From NCBI GenBank assembly GCA_006503535.1, contig QYRS01000013.1:1240001-1304000 (forward strand): a stretch of DNA of 64,000 nt, written 5' to 3'. Below are positions 50,000 through 60,454 of the stretch, in pieces; position 1 is the stretch's first letter; every line of letters starts with the position of its first letter. The notes beneath the pieces were generated by a model, which saw only the letters and a list, made by a program, of their open reading frames with translations, did no database searches and was not told the DNA's origin. Source of the DNA: Arthrinium phaeospermum (lineage: Eukaryota > Ascomycota > Sordariomycetes > Amphisphaeriales > Apiosporaceae). A program made the position numbers and the translations under genes.

Positions 50000-50898
50000 G
50001 ATGCGTGTTGGTTACGCGCGGTAGAAAAAGGAAATCAGTGAGTGTTCAGTTGTATCGACTTGGCAGCACCAACAAAATGCTCGCTACCACAAACAGCAGA
50101 GCGATGTTGGGCCAGCTTCTCATCCAAGCTTGGGCAATGTGATGAGGAGATGGCTTGCAACTACTTCGCTGTCAACTGGGCTGAGCTGAGTTCATGCGTG
50201 GATGGCCAAGGTGGGAAGGGCATGTACGTCCCTCTGATCGGCCGTCAATCATCTAATCGATACCGATAAATAGAAGAATCCAAGGTAAAGATGCTTCCAA
50301 TTTATTAAGTGTGTTTCTGTCTTTGCAGTGGTGTTGTGGTTGGATAGGTACCTAAGGTACTTCATTTTATAAGCTCCCGTGCTTCATGTTGGACTCACCC
50401 TCTTTTCACAGGACCTCCAGCTCTCCAGCTCTCCAGCTTCTGACGACGAGGGAAAGAGCGAGCCACAGGTGCTTGCTTTCCTACTGAGCAAAACATTGAC
50501 AATTATGTGGCATCTGTACAACCTCTCCCAACTCTAGCTGGATTTCTATTGTGGCGCTATCATCATCTACATGAATACCTTTTCGTATTCAGGGGCATGG
50601 AAAGAGCAGCACGCAGCCAGTCGGTATTTGTGTGGCGGAACCAGTACATATATGTGTATATATAGATATTCACGGACCAGACTTCGGCTAGGCCATCGTT
50701 GCCCGCTGTAATCCAGTTCGTTTCGGCCCAACATCAACATGCCTTTGCGGATGGAGAACTATCCTGTTCTGCTCGACCGCCACTCTATAGTCCTGACAAC
50801 GCCGCCCAGATGCCACAGTGATCCTGCTTATGCCACCACCCCTCCCCCTGGTCCCCTTCCCCGAGCCAGTCCGCTCGAGGCCGCCATCGTTTCCACGT
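50000..50898. promoter_or_regulatory. Region between PIK1 3' end and the 291-residue gene
   Basis: 900 nt holding the PIK1 3' UTR and the promoter of the downstream minus-strand gene. A TATATGTGTATATATAG stretch is at about 50647-50664. No gene seen. Confidence 0.5.
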
Positions 50899-53800
50899 CT
50901 AATATATGCCCTGGGTCCGGTACTGAAAGGTATCGTAACTGAATTCGACACATTAGTATATGCATTCGAGGTAAGAAGGGAGGGCAATAGAGCACTCACA
51001 GTCGTGTGTAATAACTACCCAATGACTTTCCGATCAAGTCCGTCTCCACAAAGTTTTCTGCCTCTTCGGCACTGAGGTGCAACTGGAAGCGTTGCCTCAG
51101 CGTGTTGGTGACATGCGCAATGCCTACCGCAAAGCAGGGCATCTTCGAGTCGCGGCCCATCATGCTCACGAGATCGATGATTTTGTCCGCAGAACGACGT
51201 AACGCTGCATCCTCATGGTCAGTACAATGAAGCCCCTTGGCTGGCTGGTCGGCCGTGTTTTTTTTTGTTTTGTTTCGCCAACTTACCTTGGAACGCTTGC
51301 TTGCACAGTTTCTTGAAATCGTCAAAGTCCTCCGAACCAACACCACCCAGCACTTCGACATATTCATGAGTCAACTTGAAAGGGGCTGCTTCGAACCCGA
51401 CGGATCCCGGAGAGTTGGACAACATGAAACCAAAGTCGATGTGGATGATGTGGCCCTCGTTGTCGACGAGCACGTTGCCGTTGTGCCGATCCTTCAGCTG
51501 GATCACGTAGGAGATGACACTGTAGGCGGCCAAGGACCGCTTGAACGCATCGACGGCTGCCTTGTGGGGTTCGCTATCTACAGGCCCAAAGGTCTTCACA
51601 AAATGGTCCTTGAGCGTCGCTATGCGCCGTCGTGGGTTCGCTCCGGAATCGATGGTGGCCAAGGTCAAGCTTCGCTTCAGAGAATGCAACGACACACCAT
51701 TGGTAATAGTCTCGACCAGGCCCGAGGATTCGCCAGTGACTAATATTCGCATAAGTTTAACCCATACCGGAGTCCCCGCCTCGGCCCAGATCTTGTCACA
51801 GACCTGGATCAGCTGACAAGCAAATGCCTCTTGTCGAAGATCTGCCCCTGTCTTGACGATGACGCTCACCAGATCCCAGCTCTTCATCCACCCGTAGGGT
51901 GACGACTTGCGAATGCGCTCTTTCTTCTGCTGCCAGGCCTCGCCGAAGACCGCGGCGCTAGGGTCATCCCGATCGCCCTTCCGCTGAACCCCTCCCGTCA
52001 TGGCATCGTTCTCCATCCGCGCCTGGCCCGCGTTTTCTAGCAAGGCTGGCTCCAAGTCAGGCTCGGGTTCGGGTTCGGGGTTCTCGGCGGCGGCAGCAGC
52101 GACCGCGTTCGCAGCGCTTGCCCGTGCAATGATCATATCGAAAGTCGGACCCTGGCCGTCCTCCACGTCGAAGTTCTGTTCCTCGAGGCTCTGCATGCTC
52201 GCAATGATCTTAGCTCGGATCGCAGCAACCTCGGTGCGGGGCCGTTTGCCGCTGGTGGCCTCCAGCTGAGCCAGCATCTGCGACGCGGTCCGCATGTGCG
52301 TGGCTAACGCGGAGAAATCCGGCTGATCCGCCGAATTAGTGCGCGGGTTGGTGATTGTCATTCTCCTCAGAGTTCCCGAGATCCCCGGGCTGCTAGACCG
52401 CGAGGTAGATGTAACCGAGGTTCTGGGCGTTGCTGTCATGTCTGACATATTAGAAATAGTGGTAGTGCTGCTAGGCAAACGCACTGGGTGTGCTGGAAGC
52501 TTGCCGTTCTTCTTGTTCGCCGCGTCATCGTCAAAAGGTTTCAGCATAGGGGAGCTACCAAGGTCACCAGAGGTAGGCTCGAAGACGCTGTCGACGATCG
52601 GATTAGTCGCGTCCCCTGCGCGCCCGTTTCCTGACAGCCTGGGTGCCTCGCTCAAATCAAAAAGGCGCTTCCGGGTACCCTGCTCGGCCAAGAGCGTGGC
52701 GATCAGTCTCTGGTTGTCGGCAGATTCGGGATCGAAGGTGAAATCGTCACGCAGTATCTCCACCATCAACAAGAACGGAACCTTCTCCGCACTGTTCAGC
52801 ACCGTAGCCTCCGACGGGTTCACCCGCACGATTCGGTGATGACGACTTCTCGAAGGCGAACCGTCGACCAGCGTAGGAGGGCATATCACTGGAATGTCCA
52901 ACTCGGCGGGCAGATCTCTCGCGATGAGCGCCAACTCCGCGCGCAGGGCGCTGAGACGCGCCTGTTTGGGGACAATGACGAGGCGATTCGAGATGTCTTC
53001 AAGCGCGGTTAGAAAAGCTGTCTGGCAGCGGAAGTAGTTCTGGCGTAGAAGTCGAGCCTTTTGTATTGATGTCATCTCCGACTGGTTCAGGAGCGTCTTG
53101 ACATGGTGAGAATGCCTACGTGAAAGGTTATCACCGGGGCGGGGGAAGACCGCAGACATTGGTGTCGCTGGTTGCGTGATTCGGCCCGGAGTGCGTATAT
53201 CGGGCAGCGGAAGGGAGGACGAGCTCAAGCGCGCATCGAGGAGCTTGCTGTCGATATAGGCCGGTTTGCGCGCGCTCTTGCTATCCGGCACATCTTTCGG
53301 TGACGAGCCGGCCGACGACGTGCGTGTCACTGCTGCAGGCGGCGACTTGGGCTCTGTCGGCGATCGAAGGTCGTCGGGGAACGACGAGCTCGTAGATCGG
53401 TTCCCCTTGTGGTGTCTCGAAGACTTCGATGTGCCGACGGTCACAGTTTGGCTTCTCGTTGGTTTAGGCGTCTGGCTTGTTTCCGAGATGACGTCGCCAT
53501 CCGGCTGAGCCCTCCTCGCTTGCGCAACAGCTAGGGGGCCGGCCCATTGCGGCAGCAGAGGCACTCCTATGCTCGCTAGCACAAAACTTGCCAGGACCGT
53601 GACGGGGAGGATATTCTCTTTGATTTTTTCCTGCCTCACCGTGTCCGAGTGGCCGAACACGATATGTTGCACCTTGTTGTACACCCTCCGGCAGGTCCTG
53701 AAGGCTTGTGCTTGGGGCGTCGAGGCGAGGTCGTGCAAGTACGTTTGAAACAGCCAAAATGTCTACAAATCGTCTCAGTATTCCCGTTCGTTCGTTTTTC

Positions 53801-54164
53801 TTGCCGTTAAGACACGGATGGAGTATCAAACCAGTAGAGCGGCAGTGACCGATTCCTCGCACAGGTCCAGCAGGAACTCTTCCAAGGCCATAGACTCATT
53901 GTCGACGCTGATTATAAGGTGGCATAGCTGCGGGAGGAAGAACTCGATGTCCTCGTAGGGGAACTGGCGCAGCTTGGAGCACAGGACATAATGGATGCCA
54001 ACGTGGTCTGCGTAACGTCTAGAAGAGGGCGGAAGACGGGTGGTGAGAATAGGCGGAGCTGGTAGAGAGCAGGGGGCTACTCACGAGAGATAGGAGACGG
54101 AGAGGAAGGGGTTCTGGTTGAAGACGTCGCTCTCGAGGAATCGCTGCAGTAGCTTCCACGACAT
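50899..54164 (-). CDS. PIK1: Phosphatidylinositol 4-kinase beta type
   Basis: Five exons on the minus strand: 54164-54085, 54018-53832, 53762-51287, 51204-51000 and 50938-50899, giving 995 residues. The last exon is 40 nt and supplies the family C-terminus (YDTFQYRTQGIY). Residues 1-125 form the helical lipid-kinase-unique region (SWKLLQRFLESDVFNQNPFL). NILPVTVLASFVLASIGVPL near 150 resembles the Pik1 segment that binds frequenin (NCS-1/Frq1). A long Ser/Pro-rich stretch follows. The kinase domain begins with KVPFLLMVEILRDDF, is split by a disordered insert, and continues with VKTGADLRQE (about 728), the catalytic loop DRHNGNVL (about 846) and HIDFGFML (about 863). It makes PI4P at the Golgi for secretion. 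Confidence 0.96.
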
Positions 54165-55811
54165 AGCGAATTGTCGTCACCGCGCACGCACAGCCGCTGG
54201 GTTAGGAGAATGGGTCAGGGAGCGGGACGAGCGGCCTCATCGGATTTGTGCATTTAACCTGGGATAGAGCTCTGTCATGTCATGGCCCATGAAGAGGCAG
54301 AGGCGAGGGCGAAATTGTTCTTTTATGAATCGGGGAAATTGAGGTTGAATTGGCCTCTTCTGGTCCATTAGAGTCGAGGTATTGGTCCAAATGAATCTGT
54401 CCACCAACCTGTCCCGGTCCAGGTCCAGCACAGGTCCAGCACAGGGCCAGGGGTGGGCTGTCCGTCCGTCGTGCCCCTTCCCAGTCGGCCACCTAAGTAA
54501 CAACTAAGCAAAAGTGCATCCGCCAATGGGCAAATCAATTGCTCTGCTGCTAACGGCTACTCGGCGTTGCGGGTCTTGCTTCATGCGTACCTGCTTGCTG
54601 CTGCTGCTGCTGCTTGGCTGCTGCTACCGCTACCTACATTACCTACCTACTAGTACCTAGCCATAAATAGTTAATGAGTTACTCCGTACCGTACCTAGGA
54701 CTCCTACTCTTTCTTAAGTAATCAATTCAATTCCTCGGCCCTTCCTTGCCCACTTCGAACTCTCCAGCCCGCCAAGCCAACCGATGATTCGACCTAAGCC
54801 GTGTCTTGATCAAAAGCAACCTGCAATTTACATACAAGTACCTGGCAATTGCCGGTGTCTGCACGCACCATGTAACAAGTCTTGTTCGCTAAGACTCGAA
54901 AGAATTACCTGCGCAGATTAGGTAACGAACGACCTGCCATCCATCAGTAGCTTGTCTTCAAGAGGGCAGATGTGTACAAAGATTGTGCATACCTAATGTC
55001 CCCGAGCATGCTTCGACAGATCGATAGCCAAAATAGCTGAGTGGCGTTTCGGCAGTTTCTTGGTGAGGTACTACGTACTTACCGACCGACTTGATATTTG
55101 CAGACATGGGCATCATACAATACCAAGTACTCCGTACTCTCTCGCGGTATTTCTGATCGACTACCTACATGAAACAGAAACGACAGCACAGCGCATTGGG
55201 GCGGATTCCGGAAAATATATATCACAAACGGCATTATCTCGGACTGAGAAGCAAGAATTACTATATACTTGCAGTCGTCGTAAACCTTGTTTTCCATAGA
55301 AAGCAGAGCAATTCAGGTGTTAAATATGAATGTATATGGGTCAGGGTCTCCATCTTACCACGATAGAATGGATACGCCGGTGAAACAGCGGGATGTGCTG
55401 TTGCGTCAAATGGCCGAGATGGACCTGTTCTTGGATACGGTACATCATGGCCGCTCGCTGCATCGCCGACTGGAAATCAAAAACACACAAGCAACAGTCA
55501 AGGACCAGAGTCATGGGGGTAGTAGTTTGACGACCTTGAGCACGGCCATTCATATTAGATTCGTAATCAACCAGCCGATAACTCTCTTCAAAGGCCATGC
55601 TATGTGGAAGTGCAGAATGCCACAAGTCAATTTTCGAGCAACAATACGCCCTGGGAATCCTCTAACGCCGGGGGTGTATGCTTAACCTATCTGAACGCCA
55701 CCAGGCGACCCGACCATCGCCTCATAATTCATACCATACGGACCGTAACCTCGTGAAGACGCAAGAAATGACAAGAGTAGAGTAGGGGGGAGGTGGTGCG
55801 ACACCCGCCCA
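54165..55811. other. Intergenic region, PIK1 promoter and 3' region of the NC2-alpha gene
   Basis: 1.65 kb between two minus-strand genes. It contains TAGGTA/GTACC-rich simple sequence (54,630-54,700), a (CTG)n run and an AT-richer part (55,050-55,350). Overlapping frames at 55287-55685 (+) and 55341-55625 (-) show no domain. Confidence 0.55.
54597..54613. repeat. (CTG)n microsatellite
   Basis: About six CTG units in the PIK1 upstream region. Confidence 0.7.
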
Positions 55812-56472
55812 CTACGATTCCGACTTCTTCTTGCGGCCGCCCCTCCGCTTCTTGGGCTGCGGCTCAACCTCCTCTTCGCTCTCCGTCTCGGCCTTGGCTT
55901 TGCCAGCCCGCGACGTGTCCTCCTTCTCGCTGACCTTGGACACAATGTCTCGCAGGAAGTCCCATTCGTTATTCGAGTCTATAGCCTGTTTGAGCATCTG
56001 GGCCGAGATTCTCTTGGAGTTTCTCTCCTTGGCGACGTCGGCACTCTTGGTGACGATCTGGACCATGAAGAGCTCCAAAGCTTTGCCGACGGCAATGGGC
56101 GTTTGCTGGGCGACCTTTCCCACCTCTTCGTCGGCTTGCATGATGCGCTTGATGCGCGCTGTGGGGAACTTTGTCTTGACGGGGGACGGAGTGATCTCCG
56201 CCTCCTCCTTCATCTGAGAAGCCTTACGGGGTGGCATGGCACTGACGGGTTCAGAATCGGCCGGAAACTCGTGCTTGATTGGTGGCCGCGACGCAGACGA
56301 GGGTGACGCAAGAGTTGGTGCTGGCGCAGCGGTTACAGGTGCAGAGGCAGGTGCGGGCGTAGATGCTGGCGCAGGCGGCGGTGGCGGCGGCGGCGGTTGG
56401 TACTGGGTCGCGTTGTGGTTTCCTGAGTACGCAGGTGGGAAGTAGGGTTGCTGTGGATGGCTGCTTGGCGCC

Positions 56473-56506
<34 letters not shown>

Positions 56507-56957
56507 GCTGTTGGTGGTGGTACTGCGCCTGGGGTTGGGGCTGCAACTGCAACTGCAACTGCTGCTGGGGAGAGTACGGCTGCTGGGGGTAGAAGGATTG
56601 GTGCAGCGCGGCGTAGGACGAGGGCGGTGTTTGTCGTGGCTGCTGATGCTGCTGTGGATGTTGATGTTGGGGCTGTTGGTGGTGTTGATGTAGGCCGTAG
56701 TGGTGCGTTTGCTGCTGAGCAGCAGGCGAGGAATGTTGTGGTGGTTGCGGAGGAGGATAGTTCTGCGGAAAGCTTTGGTGGGGCTGCAGAGTCCTTAAGT
56801 GTGGCTGCTGCATCGGCGAGCTGGAGATGTAGTCAGGGATGCCGGAATTCGCGTAGGTTGGAAGTGCGACCGGCTCTGGCCCACCCGCGAAAAAAGAAGA
56901 GAGATCAGGACTCCTGGGTGCATAGGAGGCTCCTTCGTTGTCGGCTCCGGTTGACAT
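55812..56957 (-). CDS. BUR6: Histone-fold protein, NC2-alpha (DRAP1/Bur6) type with polyQ extension
   Basis: One coding exon of 381 residues from the ATG at 56957. The histone fold is at about residues 255-335: [40 protein letters not shown], and [19 protein letters not shown]. This order and the basic ARIKRIMQ helix fit NC2-alpha, which pairs with NC2-beta and binds TBP to repress or modulate core promoters; a DPB3/CHRAC-type relative is the alternative. The C-terminus is acidic then basic ([10 protein letters not shown], a likely nuclear signal). Unusually, about 250 residues rich in Gln, Pro and His precede the fold, including an uninterrupted run of about 15 Gln. The frame is open upstream to 57065, but TTCTAG at 56967-56962 looks like an acceptor, so the leader is probably spliced. 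Confidence 0.88.
56473..56510 (-). repeat. Coding (TTG/CAA)n repeat, polyglutamine
   Basis: About twelve TTG units on the plus strand, read as CAA glutamine codons in the NC2-alpha gene, ending with CAG and CAA codons. Confidence 0.9.
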
Positions 56958-57066
56958 GCTTCTAGAAGGAAGAGGAAAATCGAATATATTTTTTTGAGTT
57001 GCGAATGCCCTCCAAGGAGTGTACGGATTGATTGGACGAATGGATGGCTGAGTAATAACAGGCAAT

Positions 57067-57104
57067 TCAGTCAGTCAGTCAGTCAGTCAGTCGGTCGGTC
57101 GGTC
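57067..57104. repeat. GTCA then GTCG tetranucleotide repeat
   Basis: Six to seven CAGT units followed by three to four CGGT units, in the leader or promoter of the NC2-alpha gene. Confidence 0.85.
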
Positions 57105-58250
57105 GATTATGACTGAATGAGGGGTTGGCGCGGGCAGAGGCAGAGAGGCAGGCAGAGGCAGGCAGAGCTTGGTGCTTGGTGCTTGGTGTGCTTGCACTGC
57201 ACGGTCACATACACTTTCTGGCTCTCTCGGAGTCGCAATGGGGTCGGGTCGAGCTGGGCTGAGAGTGGGATTTAAATACTGAATGGTCAGGGGTCATAAC
57301 GAACCTTGAGTCCTTAGCGGAGAGTGCTTGCAGGGGTCCCCCTACTCAGCAACCCAACTCGCTATTTGCTCAGCATAGCCACCTTTTTTTCTCCCTCTAG
57401 TTTGCCCATCGTCTTTCTTTTCTTCAACGAGGCTACTGCAGATCCTGTCACCATTGGACGCGCCCCCAGTCCTGTATACAGGTGTCACTACAAACAAGAA
57501 TTGTCCATCTTCATCTTCATCCTCCTCAACGGTGTCATCCATCTTCTTCTACCATGAAATGGTCATCTTTTGTGGCAATCCGGATCATGCATCACCTCCC
57601 CAAAACATTGTCTACCGTTCATCTGGACCGAACCGCACCACAAGGCGGCCTACTGATACGGTGCCTTTCACGTTGCAAATGATACCTAGCTGACTGTGAC
57701 TCGCGCTCACCTGAAGAAGGGGGAAAAACCACCCCAATAATATGGCAACGCCAAGGACTTGTCGGATGGATCTATTCGCGGTAGGAACTGGAACCACTCG
57801 CGCGGCTGAAGTTAGCACAACCCCGTTCATTGACCGCATATCGTCACTTCCGCCTATACCGACAATGGAGGTGAGTATACGCCGGCAGATGGCAACTTCA
57901 AACACCCTCAAGCGAGAGATGTGTCTTTGCCCGGCATTCCTGTATGTTTCACCAGTCTTTGGAATAAGCACTTCTGGCACGGAGCCATCGCCTGTCCTAT
58001 AGGTACCGTTCCGGAGGAGTGTCATGGGTGATGATAATCAATCAGAGCTTTTTATAACGGAGACCTGCTATCGAGGCAGAGCGCGAAGCCGCCTGCATCT
58101 GCTCTCGGGTTTCGCCTCTGCCTCGTGGTCGCTGAAGGTTTACTTGATCTAATCTGACATGGCACGGGGATTCGCATTGCCTGCCTGGCTGCCTGCCAAC
58201 ATTGAACTCTATCTGATGTCTGCATACACCTCGCCCCCCTTCACTCTTAT
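57105..58250. other. Intergenic region, NC2-alpha promoter and hydrolase 3' region
   Basis: About 1.15 kb with no firmly supported gene. A 137-codon minus-strand frame (57612-58025) and an 86-codon plus-strand ATG frame (57742-58002) overlap. The former contains a hydrophobic segment. Neither matches a family I know, and only one at most could be real. Confidence 0.5.
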
Positions 58251-59776
58251 TCACGCCCTGATGTTCTCTTTAATCTGTTCGACCAAGGATTTCAGCCCTT
58301 TCTGTCGATTTGTTGCCGACGTGCACAGAAATAGAGAGGCTACAGGCCATGCGTGGATTCCTGCCTCCTCTGCGCGGCTGCTCGCTTTGACTCCATGCGT
58401 CTCCCAGAAGTCTACCAGGCCTTCAATCTCCGGGGCGAATACTTCTTCGGTACCGTAGGCTACGTAAATGCCTCCCGAGGGGCAGGCTCTTTTCCACCAC
58501 TGCGCATCTCTGCAGCTGCCTGGTGAGACCAGTGGGTCGTCTGGCTCGACCTTGCGGTTTGCGTAGTCGAGCGCAAACTGGTGCAGCGTTTCTTCGTCGA
58601 GATAGTCGCTCGACGTGTTTCGGTGCTTGGGGGATATCAACGTGGTCCAGGGCGAGATGAAGGCGGCCATACGTGGTCGTTCCTGGCGCCAGTCACCCGT
58701 CTCGTTCAACTGGCTGTTTGCGTCATGTTTCATATTGGCCCGGTGCAGTAACAAACTCAGCATGATGGTTGCACCCGCTGAGTCACCGCTCACACAGACC
58801 TTGGCCGGATCCCGTACTATTGACAGGACGTGCTGATACCCCGCAATGGCCTGGTGCAGCTGCGTGGGAAACGAATCGTCAGGGACCAAGGTGTATTGCA
58901 GCGCGAATATGGCAGGATTGCGATAGCCACTCTGGGCAAGTAACGCCACCCACGTGAGGAGGAACTCGAGATAGAAATAGGGAGACCCCATAGAAAACCC
59001 GCCGCCTGTATGCATGGACTTTGTGAGCGAGCCAAGTTGGACGTTGGGATGGTGATCGACCCAACTCACCATGGGCGTAATAAACACAGACATCCACTGG
59101 CCTGGTCGGATCCTTGATTAACCATACACCCCGGCACCTGTCCTGTATCAACGTCAGTCTTCGCCAAAGACTCCCGGTAGGCTCGGGAAAAATCGAGGGT
59201 GGCCCTTACATCCTCATACTCGTGCCAGTGTATGGGGGACCTAACGATGCCATGGCGAAGCATTCTGAACCTCAGAAAGGGCAAGGCGACCTGTCTGGAG
59301 AAGAAGACTCGCCCGACCTTGGGAGGGATGTTGGCGAATGCATAGCGCACGCAACGGACCACGAAATCCTCAAATGGGGCGGCTCCTTGCACAAATGGGG
59401 ACTGCTGGCTGCGACTTGCGAAGTAGCGCTCGTGGATGAAGCTTGCGGGCAACTCGTATACTTGGGGACTCATTAGTTAGGACTGCTGTTTGTAAAGCCC
59501 CCAAATAGGAATACCATTATATATCTCTTTCTATTTCTTTACATGTTTTTCTTTTCTTTTTCTCGTTGTTGTAGTATATCTTTAATGGTTGTGTGTATGG
59601 GTATGGACCACAGGCAGGAGATAGGTCGCAAAAGCAAACTTGCACTTACCAAGAAAGGGAAGGCATCGCAGCACAACTCCCAGTGTCTCAATAGGTCCGA
59701 CGTGGATGAGCAGCTGGGGCGCGAGGAACACGCAAAAGACTATACAGTCAAGGTACGAGACGGGGCCGAGGATCAT
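58251..59776 (-). CDS. Membrane-anchored alpha/beta hydrolase (HGGG esterase/lipase type)
   Basis: Four exons on the minus strand: 59776-59650, 59460-59210, 59142-59070 and 59005-58251, giving 401 residues. Exon 1 encodes a hydrophobic N-terminal segment (about residues 8-30) and joins through a 189-nt intron with an AAG acceptor, giving LPFLVYELPASFIHERY. Mature features: HGGGF oxyanion hole at 150-154 (created by the last splice), nucleophile GDSAG with Ser226, and His368 in AGIHAW. The catalytic acid position carries Glu (YGTEEVF, 337/338) rather than the more usual Asp. The family (hormone-sensitive-lipase-like, alpha/beta hydrolase fold 3) includes steryl acetyl hydrolases and carboxylesterases of the ER or lipid droplets; the substrate is unknown. 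Confidence 0.88.
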
Positions 59777-60398
59777 GTCGGCGGCAGTGATAACGGTGAC
59801 TCCTCCCCCAAGAAAAATGTATAGTCGAGCTGTCCTCTCATCGACAGATCTTTTATGATATCAGTTAGAATGTAGGCTGGACGGACGGTCGGGGAATCCA
59901 ATTGGCAGATAGGACGGGATTGAGGACCTTGAAGGTTACCTACTTGTACAGAGCACTTTAGGCCGTTCAAACCAGACTAAACCGCTAATGACGTCGAAGA
60001 CATGGGTTGATGGGATGTTTTATTTTTATGCAGCCTACCTACCTAACATACTCCGTACCGCCGCCCCAAACTTGGCTTTTGACTGGAAACGATATGTTTC
60101 TCGAGTCGATAAGATTCAAAACAATGTGACAATGCCTAAGGTGTTTGACAGACACATCCGCCACGAGAACAAGCATTGATGGTAGACAGGCAAACGGTCA
60201 TAATAGACGGGTATAACAATAAACCAAACTATACCTGTGTATTGATCTAAAAATCTCATTCTGGAAGACTCTATAATCTCTACTTGCCGTGGAGCCGATT
60301 CTGATTCTCTTATCCGTAACCAATTTCATCAGGAATGAGCGACTGACTCTAAAACCATATCCCTCTAAATGAGCAAAACATCAAGTCGTAAACACATC
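59777..60398. other. Intergenic region, hydrolase promoter and xylulokinase 3' region
   Basis: About 620 nt between two minus-strand genes. No gene seen. Confidence 0.55.
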
Positions 60399-60443
60399 TC
60401 TTCTGTCTTCTTCTTCTTCTCTTTTTTTTTTTCTTTTTTTTCC
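60399..60443. repeat. Pyrimidine tract next to the xylulokinase stop
   Basis: An almost pure C/T run (TTC units then T10 and T8 runs) ending 12 nt from the stop codon. In the transcript this would be an A/G-rich 3' UTR segment. Confidence 0.8.
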
Positions 60444-60454
60444 CAGCGCCTGGG

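Noticed and set aside
56958..57065. 36-residue upstream extension of the NC2-alpha frame
   Set aside because: A polypyrimidine tract and TTCTAG acceptor lie immediately before the 56957 ATG, so this stretch is more likely intron or leader.
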